A program made the position numbers and the translations under genes. The notes below the pieces were generated by a model that saw only the letters and a program-made list of their open reading frames with translations, was not told where the DNA came from and did no database searches. From positions 21,718,001 through 21,782,000 of the forward strand of contig JBAIAC010000033.1 of assembly GCA_037349315.1 (NCBI GenBank): a stretch of 64,000 nt of DNA, in the 5' to 3' direction. The DNA comes from Chelydra serpentina. Lineage: Eukaryota > Chordata > Testudines > Chelydridae. This document shows positions 12,730 to 23,284 of this stretch, piece after piece; the stretch's first letter is position 1; each line of letters starts with the position of its first letter.

Positions 12730-13850
12730 AAGAGGAACTTGTACTCTGCCAGTATCATCATACATTATTTGTCAATTAATAGAGCATATGCCAATTATAA
12801 TATAAACTTGCAATTTTTATACTTCTCTGGAGTGAGTTATAATTAAGTACATAGTTTTGAGAACCTGATTCACTGCAAGTTTCGCTCAGGAGACAGATTC
12901 ACCACTAGCATAAGCAAGATTTCCATGGGATTGTGTCCACTTATAACAATAATGGCTTTGACCTGTAATCCACAAAACAAGCAATGACTGATGAACACCA
13001 GTTCAGTAGCTTTAAAGTTATGAGGAAAAGAAGAAGTCCAACAGAAAAACTTAGTGTTCATGTGCAAAAAACTTTCAATACTTTATAGCTTCAAAATTAC
13101 TGAACCAATATCCTGCATTCTTGCCTATTCCTTAAATTCACTCAGATTTACAAAAAACATTCCATGGTTAAACAAAATACATTCAGCTACTATTATGTGT
13201 GTACAAAATTCTCACCAGAACACTTGGAGATGATTGTTTAAAACAACAACAAGCCATTGGATTTTTTTTTTTTTTAAAGATGAATTTTGCTGAAATTTCC
13301 CTTGAACAGTTATGTCTGGGCTGAGTCCAAGCATGGAACATTTCAGCCCATAAGGGAATTTGTTTGCCAAAAATTAAGATCAATTGGAAAAAGGGGTTTA
13401 TCGTGAAAGTTACATTAAACCTTAATTATAGCAGTCATTACTCCTCCCTGCCATGACCCTCAGATGAATTCTGTTTTAAAGCATGCTTCAAAACAGAGCA
13501 TAAGATAAAGAGTGTGAAATTAGAGGAGATCCCACAACCCCCAAATACAGGGAAATTTACACTTATATTTCTCGTTATTGCTTTTAGAAAATGAAGGAAA
13601 TAGTATATGATGTATTCAGCTAACAATATTAACTATAAATACAATGAGCCACTGAAGTCAATAAAAGAGCATCCTCTTACATCTGCTCCAATATCTGCAA
13701 ATAAGGCCTAAATTCAGATTATTTAAGCAAAATGTGCAAAAAGTCTTGAAGAAAGGGCTCCATGAAGGGCTTATCTCGCTACATTTCACACGTAGAACAT
13801 CGGGTGTAGCCACAGGAGTTTTGCATGCAGAACCCCTTATAAAGCACGTT
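12730..13850. other. No recognisable feature
   Basis: AT-rich intronic sequence with a poly-T run near 13263. No exon or repeat family identified. Confidence 0.4.
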
Positions 13851-13852
13851 TC

Positions 13853-13910
13853 AGAGTGGTTTCAGAGTGGCAGGTTTAGTCTTTAAGGTGCCACAAGTAC
13901 TCCTCGTTGT
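13853..13910. mobile_element. Rearranged Penelope-like fragment
   Basis: tttcagagtgg occurs twice and is joined to ggtttagtctttaaggtgcc with acaagtactcctcgtt. Both pieces belong to the Penelope-like tail seen at 20326 and 49053 but are fused here out of normal order. Confidence 0.45.
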
Positions 13911-14047
13911 TTTCCCTTATAAAACAGGAGCTTAGTAGCTGATCATGAAATCATGGCACAGACTGATCCAATATGACAGACTAATGGAGAAAGCCTACAA
14001 GGGAATATTGTTTGCACAATTCTGATAGTGACAAAGGCGTAAGATAG

Positions 14048-14446
14048 TGTGACAGGTTACTATTAGCAGCACCCTGGTCACTGGGTTTGCTGCAGCACAG
14101 GGAAGAGTACAATCTTAGTTGAAGCCATTAATACACTTTCTGTTGAGGGATTGTGAGCACCTAGGTGATAATCACTGAGCTAATGAGGTACTGGGAAGGA
14201 TCAGGATAGAATGGAAGGAACAGGAAGCAAGGGGCAGCTCAGAAGGTGAGCCTAGGCTGCGGAGTGAAGGTGGCATGGACGCCTCTCCTTGCTGTATACC
14301 TGCATTACGCTGTCTTACTTTGTAAGAAAAGAATACACACACACGTTGGTGAAAAGATAACAACCTGGTGTGTGTTTGTGACTGAGTCCATGCAAATTGG
14401 CCAGGCAGTGGAGTACGCTGGGTAGTGGCAGAGGCGCCCTATGATG
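14048..14446 (+). repeat. 5' LTR of the 2.2-kb element
   Basis: It aligns along its length with 15880-16254, for example ccctggtcactgggtttgct, gatgat/gatggtaatcactg and acaacctggtgtgtgt. The 3' boundary is set by alignment and may be off by a few bases. Confidence 0.8.
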
Positions 14447-14515
14447 ATTAGTAACACCCTCAGCTGAGAAGGAGACTCGAGGGGGACCTGTGCGAAGGCA
14501 GGAGATCCAGGCACC

Positions 14516-15040
14516 ATGGACGAGACGCTGTGTTGGCTAGCGGAACAACAACAGGAGATGCAGAAGATCCAGCAGGCAGGGATGCAAGCACTTCTGAGTT
14601 GGCAGATGCAGCCCCAGCAAACGTTGCTAGCATTCATCAAGGAGCAGGCCCAAGTACAGGAACAGCTCCTGCAGAGACTGGTGATCTCCAGTGAGGGGAC
14701 TGGGACTTGAAATGTGGGCCTGGTACTGTGTAAGATGGCCCCAATGGATGACCCTGATGCCTTTTTACTACCCTTTGAGCAGGTAGCTACTAGCCCCAGA
14801 TGCAACAAGGGTGCATGGGCATTTGGGCCAACCCCTTATCTGGGCAATGAGGCTCAGGCAGCCTATATGGCCCTGAGCAAACACACTAAGCCAAAGACTA
14901 TGATATGCTGAAGACTGCTATTTCAGACAGGATCAGCCTGTCAGATGACAAATACCGCCAAAAATTCAGGGCAGCCAGCTGGAACGGCGGGATATGTCCC
15001 AGGGCCTTTGCACAGAAATGATCAGACTATTTACTGTATA
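14516..15040 (+). pseudogene. gag remnant of the LTR element
   Basis: An ATG in good context at 14516 opens a 64-codon frame rich in Gln and Glu (a probable coiled coil). After a stop and frame change it continues with DDPDAFLLPFEQVA and a PYL..EAQAAYMAL block, followed by remnants resembling KYRQKFRA. This order resembles the capsid region of SCAN-related gypsy gag proteins. At least two frame breaks make it non-functional. Confidence 0.62.
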
Positions 15041-15879
15041 CGTGGGGAAAAGAACACTTACCCCATGGCGGTTTTCCCATTGGAAGTAGAAGGAAAGTGT
15101 AGATGGCAGTGAGAAGGGCTAGTAAAGTCTTTGCCTTACTCAGTAATGTTAAGAACAGACTGGACCCCATTCCCTTTATGTAAAAAGGGTTGATGATGCG
15201 GGGAAGGTACCCCAACTGATAGGTCTGTGCAAAAAGCTCATGAGTGTCGATTCTTCCAGGTCCAGTATGTGATAACAGATGGTAACAAGCTTAGAAAAAC
15301 GAAACGCACTGGAGGATTTGAGGGGAGGAGGAAAAGTTGAGAAGGGGATAATGAAGCAGGGAATGCTAGATCAGGGACACCTAGGGAAGGAGGATAGAGG
15401 CTCAGCCAACTTCCAGGAGGAACAAGTCCTGGGCAAGGCTCAGGATGGAGAACAAGCTGAAGAGAGAGGTGGGTCCCGACAAGGAAGCATTGATGGGTGA
15501 ACCTACCCCAACAATCCCAACCCAGGGCCAAGATAAGTCAGGGGAAGAAAGGGATCCTGAGAATGTGGCTCTAGAGGGACAATTCATGGAGGTAGATATG
15601 AACCATGAGCCAACTAAACTGGAGGAGAGATCAGTGAGGTGTGACTGGTGCAAAGACCTATGGGCCGAGGTGGAGATGTGGGGGAAACCTCCACCCTCAA
15701 AGTGTACTTTTTGTTGGTGGAAGGCAGGAGACCATCACCAGTAGTCCATGGAAGGCCAGCTGCAAAAGGAACAGGAACCCCTAGTAGAACCCCATCCCCA
15801 CAAAGAGGGTGGGGCACAGGCAGCAAAGAAGACCCCTTCCAGAGGCAAGAAAAGGCCTCAGGAGAAATAAGTGGGGAGG

Positions 15880-16254
15880 TGTGAGACGGAGCACAACTAG
15901 TAGTACCCTGGTCACTGGGTTTGCTGCAGCACTGGGAAGAGTACAGGCTTAATTGAAGCCAATTATACACTGTGTTGGGGGATTGAACACCTGGATGGTA
16001 ATCACTGGGCTAATGAGGCAATTTGGGAGGATGTAAGTGGGATGAACAGGAAGGTGAGCCTGGGCTGCAGAATGAAGGTGGCATAGAAATCTCCCATTAC
16101 TGCATGGCTGCATTACACCTGTTACTTTGTAAGACAAGAACAAACACACACCTTGGTGAAAAGGTAACAACCTGGTGTGTGTCTGTGACCGTAACACCAC
16201 ACAATCTGGCCAGGCAGTGGAATACACTGGGTAGCACCAGTGGTGCCTGTGACA
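15880..16254 (+). repeat. 3' LTR of the 2.2-kb element
   Basis: 375 bp, starting tgtgagacgg after a purine-rich tract and ending gtgaca directly before the gatag duplication. Confidence 0.82.
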
Positions 16255-16259
16255 GATAG

Positions 16260-18190
16260 TTAATGAGAGGAAGGAAAAGTGGGAACAGGCTGGGAGTGAT
16301 GGAGGAGGAGATATGAGAGACTCAGATTCAGCAGCAGGGCAAAAAGTGATAGCAGAAGACCAGAGCAACAACAGGGGAAGGCTGGCGAAAAAGCACAGAG
16401 TGATCTTTAAGCAAATGGGAAAGGACTGGACAGGTCCCAGATGGTCAAAGAGAAAAGCTCATAGATTGCAACTGGTTTTGGCATGAAAATATAAAGATCT
16501 GTTGTCTGTTTTTGATGGGCTCTTTGAAGTTTTCTGGATCTAAACTGTTTTGTCTGTCATTCTTTGCCAAAAAGGATAAACGCTGCCAGGGAAACCCTAC
16601 CTCCTCTTGTCCTTTTCCCAATAAGAAAACAAATCGTCTCTTTAAAATATCAAACCCTTTAAAATGTAGAACAGTACTTCCATGATTGTTTGAGGGATCG
16701 ATGATATTTCCAAGATGCCATACATACAACTTTTAGTTAGTAAGTTGTTGTTAGTTAAGTATCTAGCATATTAATTTACTGTGTCAAAACCGAGGCCTTG
16801 GTCCTGCCCTGGAATCCATCAGTGAAGATTCTGTGACCATGCGCAGTCCTGTAGAAGTTCACATTAGTGGATCCCAATTCAACATCAGGGTCATAGTTTG
16901 TTTCTAAATTTCTGTGCATGTGTCTTAAATGTATTTTCCCACACTGTTCTTCCCTGTTTTATTGAAGAGTGAAAATTAAGACTGCTGGAATTATTTCACA
17001 CTTTGGTAGGTTGTTTTTTGTTGTTGGTTTTTTTAGGCTCTTTAATACCATAGTATTAACAGTGTTACTCTTCTAGGCAACAATCCAGCAAAGCACATGC
17101 TTAACTTTAACTTAAATTCCAAATTGGGATTGCTCAGTGCCTAAAGTTAAACATGTTTTATGGGGGTTATTAGATTAGGACATAGTTAACAATAATTTTT
17201 AAATGTGTTAGGCTGGAAATTACCAGTCTACCCTTGTATCTTATTAAAATAATTTCTGCAGCTGAACATATCACAGACAGTAGTCCCCATTACAATGCCA
17301 GAGTTTACTAACAGTTACTAACAAGAGGTATCAGATCACACACTGATTCCCTAAAATGTATAAATACCTCAGAAAACCTTTTTGTGGTAATTGCTGGCAA
17401 ATGTTATCATCTTTAAGTGTGACTCTTGTACGTGTAGCAGGCAGCATCTCATGTGCTGTCAAACATATCTAACAAATATGACATACAAGGCACTGTCAAC
17501 ATAAAGCAGCAGCAAGGAATTATAAGGTAGAAGGAGAGAGATGTGGGTCTAGAAGAGAAGAAATTCAGATTCCCAAGAGACTGTAAACTTTAGATTAGTG
17601 TAACATCATCACTCTTAGGGACATACTTTCGCCTGGATGAGAAGTGAAAAGCATCTAAACCTTGTATGTGTGGCAAATTAAAAGTTTACTGCAATACCGG
17701 TTTAGATCTCTTCTGTACTGTTCCAAACCAACTTAACCATCCTTGCACAAGCTATCTGAGTCTACCCAAATCTCATTCTCTTATCCCAAGCCACGTTATT
17801 TTACATTTTGTTCAGTGAACTGCATAAGTCACTCACCTGGGCAAACTCCTACATTATTCAGGTCATTCAGAATGTTGTTCCTCTCTTTACATTTGCATTA
17901 ACTGTATCCTTATGTTTTAATCACCCGCACATGATGTCATCTAATTGCTTATTATTTCTTCAGGGCCACTGATGAAACGAACACAATTATTGATTTTTTG
18001 TATTCTTTCATTTAATCTTAAGTGGCTAACCAATGGCCAATATTCACCCTCTCAACAAACTAGAAGACTCTGGAAGGTGCAACAGATATTTTTCTATGTA
18101 TCTAGGTAACGATATGGCCCCCATCTTCGTAGTAGCTGAGCAAGTCACAAATGCTAATGACTTTATTGACACAACACCCTTGTTAGGTAG
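16260..18190. other. Mostly unclassified intronic sequence
   Basis: No gene seen. A foldback trace (cagcaaagcacatgcttaac) lies near 17085-17160. Otherwise nothing recognisable. Confidence 0.4.
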
Positions 18191-18194
18191 GGAA

Positions 18195-18310
18195 GTGGTG
18201 TTGTTCCTGTTTTACAGACAGTGAACCGAGGCAGAGAGACTGTGTAACCCAAGGTCGCACAGGTAGCCTATAGCAGAGCTGGGAACCAAACCTCTATTTC
18301 CTAAGTCTCA
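18195..18310 (-). mobile_element. MIR SINE, minus strand
   Basis: ttttacagacagtgaacc...gaggcagagagactgtgtaac...aaggtcgcacag...gcagagctgggaaccaaa is the reverse complement of the MIR body and head, an ancient amniote SINE. Confidence 0.78.
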
Positions 18311-18403
18311 GCCTAGTACCTCAAACATCCAAGCATGCTTCCTCCAGCCATACTAAATGCCTCTTCTGCCTATGCAATCAATGTACTGTCACGGCTGGAT
18401 CCT

Positions 18404-18475
18404 CAGCTGAAGTAAATCTGCATAGTTCCATTGACATCAATGGAACTTCACTTGTTTACACCAGCAGGGGATCTG
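18404..18475. repeat. Foldback repeat (dyad agttccattga/tcaatggaact)
   Basis: An 11-bp inverted repeat around a 2-nt centre is followed by gtttacaccagcagggg and atctggcc. Related copies are at about 42905, 49676, 53850, 54250, 57640 and 62495, so this is an old dispersed MITE-like family. Confidence 0.6.
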
Positions 18476-19649
18476 GCCACTTAGTATTTATCTCATGGCT
18501 TTGAAAAGCACCTTTGCATACATGGAGTATCAAAAGTGCTACACGCATCTTATTACACCAAACTGCTACTCTTCCTTTTGACACAAGATAGTACTTGATC
18601 CACTCACCTAAGTCACCTTGGATACCAAACTTACAGGCCCAATTCCTGCCATCCCTACTCATTAGCCTCAATCCATTGGCATTGGCCTCAACCCAATGTA
18701 GGCTAATGAGAGTTTTGTCTTTGAGTAAAGACTGCAAGATCAAGATAAAGAGGTCAATATGACTGCAATGGCATCTTTCATATTCCAAGTATCCAAAAGT
18801 GCCTTACAAAGAGGAGTTTTGTAAAGCGAGTCTTTCCAACAAAGCATGGAAAGACCTGACTGACTGTCAATTGGCGTTTTGACTAAGGACTGCAGGATTT
18901 GGCCCTTTGTAAGTTATTAATTTGTGAGATGATGCTCAATATCATAAGCTAGTGAAGCTCAAGAGTCATAGCGTGCCATCCATTTTTAAGCAGCGCTCCC
19001 TATTGGTTTCTCTACACATCAGCCACTTTTCCCCTCTTCTCTCACTGTGCAGAATGTTGCTCTTGCCCACACAGGGCTCGATCTTCTTCCTGCTGAAGTC
19101 AATACAATTAACGGCAGATTCATATTGGTAAGAAGTGGCTGGCTTAGTGTCAAAGCTGGCTACCCACTTTCTGTCCTGCTTTAATACTGCTCCACTTCAC
19201 TAAATACAGGTAACTATTTTGCCCTTTTATAGCACTTTCCTGCCAAGGACAACAGAGTCTCAACACACCCTCTGTGAGGGGCCATTGCAACAATAAATTA
19301 AAAATTAAATTAAATTAAATTAAATACAGCAATAAATAACAAACTCTTTGGATTACTAAACCAGTATTTTTAAAATAAAACATGTAGCTTTTTTATATGC
19401 GAGTTTAAGGATCATGCATACAAATGGTTTATAAATGTTATATTGAGGTATATACACATCTGAACTTTGATCATACAAAGATCTTTGGCCTAAGCAAAAC
19501 CTCTTGATAACTGGGGATCAGTTAATCAGGGGAGCTGACTTGCCGTCTCACCTGCAAAAATCTCTACTTCTCTCCTCACTTGCATGCCACAATAGTCTCC
19601 TTGGAGCATAGTGAAGATTAGTGTAAACCCCATGGCTTTGTCTTCACAA

Positions 19650-19838
19650 GGAAAAAAGGTGTGTTGTTAACTTGCGTTCGCTAACATATGGTACCTAACA
19701 CAAGGTAAAATCCTACTGAAGACAAAGCAGTCTCATAGCCTTTACCTCAACCTGCAAAACCTCATGTTAAAACTATAGATGACTATCTTCACTGGGGTCT
19801 TCATCTAACACCACAAGTTAACAACACACCTTTTTTCC
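19650..19838. repeat. Foldback element with perfect 25-bp terminal arms
   Basis: Bases 19650-19674 are the exact reverse complement of 19814-19838. A third matching arm fragment (agttaacaacacacc) is at 20441-20455. This looks like a MITE. Confidence 0.75.
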
Positions 19839-19857
19839 TACTGAAGATGTATCCTAA

Positions 19858-20157
19858 GGGTACGTTTATACTCACGCGTCCTGTCGGAGGCGCTGGATCG
19901 ATCTTCTGGGTTCGATTTATTGCGTCTTGTCTAGACGCGATAAATCGAACCAGGAAGTGCTCCCCCGTCGAGGCTTGTAATCCTGCTCGACTAACGGAGT
20001 AGGCGGAGTCGACGGGGGAGCCTGCGCGCCGCATGTGGACCCCGGGTAAGTAAGTACCTTTTCATTCTAATTAAGATAGTTCGACTTCAGCTACGCTATT
20101 CAGGTAGCTGAAGTTGCGTATCTTAGTTCGAATTGGGGGGTTAGTGTAGACCAGCCC
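19858..20157 (-). mobile_element. Harbinger-type MITE, copy 1
   Basis: 300 bp between TAA target triplets (19855-19857 and 20158-20160). The ends gggtacgtttata / gtgtagaccagccc form the inverted termini, and an internal hairpin carries tctagacgcgataaatcg. A second copy of very similar sequence lies at 58543-58838 in the opposite orientation. The 3-bp TAA duplication suits PIF/Harbinger. Confidence 0.78.
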
Positions 20158-20325
20158 TAAGGGACATACCTTTGACTAGCCTGCTGGACACACAATCAAA
20201 GATGTGCCCATCTGAGCTCAGTGTGTGTAAAAAATAAAGAAAAGTTTGCTGAAACAAAGAGCCCTATCCTGTTTTCCATTTACTTCAATTAGTTACCATG
20301 TGTTAGTTAACATACGACGAAGTGG

Positions 20326-20440
20326 GTATTCACCCACGAAAGCTTATGCTCCAATACATCTGTCTGTTAGTCTATAAGGTGCCACAGGACTCTGTTGCTT
20401 CTACAGATCCAGACTAACACAGCTACCCCTCTGATACATG
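20326..20440 (+). mobile_element. Penelope-like repeat tail, copy A
   Basis: cgacgaagtgggtattcacc, then cacgaaagcttatgctcc, gtctgttagtctataagg and ending agactaacacagctaccc. This is a very common reptile repeat end, which I tentatively assign to Penelope-like elements. Confidence 0.6.
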
Positions 20441-20844
20441 AGTTAACAACACACCCTTTTACTCATGAGAACAAGGCCACAGGGCTAGTCTTCACTGCAC
20501 TCCAAGGAGAATGTTGTTGCATCCAAGTGAGAAGAAGAGTAGAGCTTTCCTTAGTACAGTCAACGGGCGTTTTGCCATTGACTTCAATGGGAGCAGGATC
20601 AAACCCAAAACTGGAATGATCTGAGTTGTTAAAGTCACCTGCTGATCCATTTTCAGATGAAATTGAACCATTATTGATGTAAGAAAGAAACTGATTTACA
20701 ATAGACTCCACCGTTCTACTGATGTGAATCATCACCTTTAACATGATGTTGGCCATCACAAGCAGACATAAGAATAAAAATGCCGATCAGAGACATTAAT
20801 TACAAATACAATGTGAAGTTTAGACATGGATCACTTGATAATTA

Positions 20845-20957
20845 CCTGTTCTGTCCATTCCCTCTGGGGCACCTGGCACTGGCCACTATCGGAAAACAGG
20901 ATATTGGGCTAGATGGACCTTTGATCTGACCCAGTATGGCCGTTATGTTCTTATGCC
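20845..20957 (+). mobile_element. CR1 LINE 3' end
   Basis: gggctagatggacctttgat, then ctgacccagtatggcc and the tail gttatgttcttatg, is a CR1 subfamily 3' terminus. The same family in reverse is at 30854-31112. Confidence 0.75.
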
Positions 20958-20959
20958 TA

Positions 20960-22125
20960 TTCACAAATGAATTTCAGCCTACTCTGACAAAGCAATTGGG
21001 CATGCTTCCTTATTTCTGTTCTCTTTAATATTTAGCATCCTCTGATTTTTCCCTTCTCTATCAACCTTCATTTAAGCCTCTGATACTGTTTTCCCTCCTT
21101 GTACTGTATCTGCACTCAACACTCACACTCTCAGTCACACTCACAATGCCCCTTGCTTCACTTTTCACCACTTACATATACCCTTTTCTCATTGCTTTCT
21201 CAAGGGCACTGGTAAAGTCCATGCTACCTTGACCCTGCTCTCCTGCACAATGTGTACGGCACTTTATAATGTTCAAGCTCTTGCAAATCATAAACACCAA
21301 CAACTTTCTTTTACTTGTGAATGAAAACAGAATGTAGCACTGAATAGTTGTAATTTCCCTCTGGAGAATGGAATGGACAATGAATAAACACGGACTGGCG
21401 CTGGATGACTGCTGGGTAGCTCACACAACAAAGTACACCATGGTGACCAAAAAAGAGGGAAGGGAAGGCTGTAAGTATGCCATGGTATCAGATCGCCCCT
21501 GGGAATGCCCTGCTCTGTTTTGTGGCTCTACTGAATATGGGCATTAAATATACAGTGGGATGCTTATTTGGTTGCCAAATGCCCATGATGCTTTTCCAAC
21601 TTAGTTATTTCAAACCAGTTTATAATCAAAGATGGGAAAGGAATAATAATAAAATAAAAAATTCACAACCCCAAACCGCTACAAAATAAAACTAGCCACT
21701 GTCTCACAAGCCCAAAACGTCTCCACATGATCGGCCCCCTAATGAGCCTGCATTTGGAGGGGTGCATGGAAAAATGGGAGGCCATCTAGTCCAATCCCCC
21801 CTCTCAGTTAATAACTTGCATCCCTCAGGAGTGTGTCCATGTTTATCACTAATCTCTTTGTAGTAGACCATGCCTCCTCCGCCCACTGCAGCCCCAAATA
21901 TGGTGTATTCTGGGCATCAGGCACCCTGCAAAGAGTTGTTGTCTAAATTCTAGGCCTTGCTCTCCTCCCATGTGTGTTTCCCATGCAAGTAGACACTTCC
22001 TGGGCTGAGAGAGACACAGATATGGCCTTCTGATGCCTATGCCTGTTTGTCTCTTTCTCTCCCTCTGTGGCTTCATATTGTGGGTAAAGGCAGCTTTTCT
22101 GCAACTGTCTGGAAATGTGCATGTG
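20960..22125. other. No gene; sequence leading into the CpG island
   Basis: Low G+C, no recognised repeat, just downstream of HDGFL3 exon 1 on its strand. Confidence 0.4.
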
Positions 22126-22572
22126 GGAAGGCTGGCGGGAGCCCTCACTCGGAGGGGGGGCGGTGAGAGGGGAGGGCGTATAATAAATAGCATCATTATC
22201 ATGCAGAGCTGCCAACTCCCCATAATAATAATTCAGGTACAATCCCCACACGCCCCCTCCCCTTCTCTCGGGAAGGGGGGGGGGCGAGGAGAAATCTGCA
22301 CATCCAAGCAAAGATGCCCAATAATCGAGCGGGGAACAGACACCCTCTCCCCTGTCTTTCCCCGCCGGGCCAGGCATGGAGGGCTGGGGGGTGGGGCTGT
22401 GTCTGCGGCTGGGCTTGCAATGGACCCAGCCGCCGCCACACGCCCCAGGAGAGGCAGAGAAGAAGCGGCGGGGAAATGGTCGGGCCGGGCGCTGCGCTGA
22501 AGTGGGGGCGGGGGGGGGAAGAATCGGGCCCCCTGCATTGCCCCCCCACCCGCGGCCTCAGCCCCGGTCCTC

Positions 22573-22578
22573 ACTCAC
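22573..22578 (-). other. HDGFL3: Splice donor of HDGFL3 exon 1
   Basis: On the minus strand GTGAGT follows the AGG codon of the HWPAR motif directly. It is a perfect consensus donor in phase 0, the position expected for HDGF-family exon 1. Confidence 0.88.
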
Positions 22579-22662
22579 CCTGGCCGGCCAGTGCGGGTAG
22601 CCTTTCATCTTGGCGAACACCAGGTCTCCAGCCTTGTACTCGCGGGGCCTCGGCCGCGCCAT
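22579..22662 (-). CDS. HDGFL3: HDGFL3 first coding exon (PWWP domain start)
   Basis: Read on the minus strand, an ATG at 22662 opens 28 codons ending exactly at a consensus splice donor (AGG|GTGAGT, intron from 22578). The peptide begins [15 protein letters not shown] and contains [12 protein letters not shown], the start of the PWWP domain of the HDGF-related family, which binds methylated histone tails and DNA in the nucleus. In this family the first coding exon stops right after the HWPAR motif, as here. The [10 protein letters not shown] start points to HDGFL3 rather than HDGF (which starts with SRSNRQKE-type residues) or PSIP1. The exon lies in a CpG island. BNC1 lies upstream in the same orientation, matching the human neighbourhood. 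No other HDGFL3 exon is in the window, so only about 28 of roughly 200 residues are present. Confidence 0.93.
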
Positions 22663-23284
22663 CGGGAGCGTCCCTCCGCCGCCCGCCCGCCCCGCGCCCC
22701 CTGCACCCAGCCGCCCCTCGCGGGCTGCGATCCGCCCAGGCAGCGGCAGCGGCAGCCGCAGCAGGGTCGGGCCCCAGGCACCCGCCTCTGTCCCCGGCGG
22801 CGACAGAGGTGGGGGGCGTGTGTGTAGCGGGGGAGGGGGGGAGGCCTTGGACTCAACCCCACCGGCCCCCAGTTGCTGGGAGCCCGCCCGCTGCCGGCCG
22901 GCGGGGCAGCGCCCGGGCCGAGGCCGGAATCCCGCTGCGGGCGGAGCGCGCCTGGCCGAAAGGCAGCCCCGGGGCGAGCCCGCTACACGGCCCGCGACCC
23001 GCGCTCCATCCCCGGCGCCGCAGCCTCGGCGGCAGCAGAAATATGGATCCTTCTCCTCCAAATTATTCCTCGGGCAGCGACCGAAAACAACAGGATCTTC
23101 GAGGGGTTTTCCCCCCCGCCCGCTTTCCCTTCCTGTTATTTTCTAGGTGCACGGATCCGTTTCTAGGAAAAACAGCAGAGCTCAGAGCGGCTCCGTCTCC
23201 TCGCGGCTTGCTTCCCGGCTGAGGCGCGGGGCTCTCTCTTTATGCACCGTTTCCACACGGGGGGCTGAGGAAAAAGGGAAAAGC

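Larger units (their letters stand above)
14048..16254 (+). mobile_element. Complete 2.2-kb LTR retrotransposon, gag-only (non-autonomous)
   Basis: Two direct LTRs (14048 to about 14446, and 15880-16254) flank 1.43 kb of internal sequence. The whole is bounded by a perfect 5-bp target duplication, gatag, at 14043-14047 and 16255-16259. The LTRs begin TGTGA and the 3' LTR ends in CA. The internal part holds gag-like remnants and a purine-rich tract (aataagtggggagg) just before the 3' LTR. There is no room for pol. The LTRs differ by many substitutions and small gaps, so the insertion is old. The gag character suggests a Ty3/gypsy relative. Confidence 0.83.
1..22572 (-). other. HDGFL3: HDGFL3 intron 1 (inferred extent)
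   Basis: Everything below the donor at 22573-22578 should be intron 1 of HDGFL3, because no second PWWP exon appears on the minus strand down to base 1. The intron is therefore longer than 22.5 kb. It is filled with transposon remnants that are listed separately. Confidence 0.65.

Noticed and set aside
14305..14808. 167-residue minus-strand frame, cysteine-rich
   Set aside because: Antisense to the 5' LTR and gag of the 2.2-kb element; no signal peptide pattern or domain supports it.
22314..23222. 302-residue plus-strand open frame and several other long frames in both directions
   Set aside because: They come from the stop-poor CpG island and run antisense to HDGFL3. The residue make-up (Pro, Arg, Gly, Ala) is that of translated G+C-rich DNA, with no domain.
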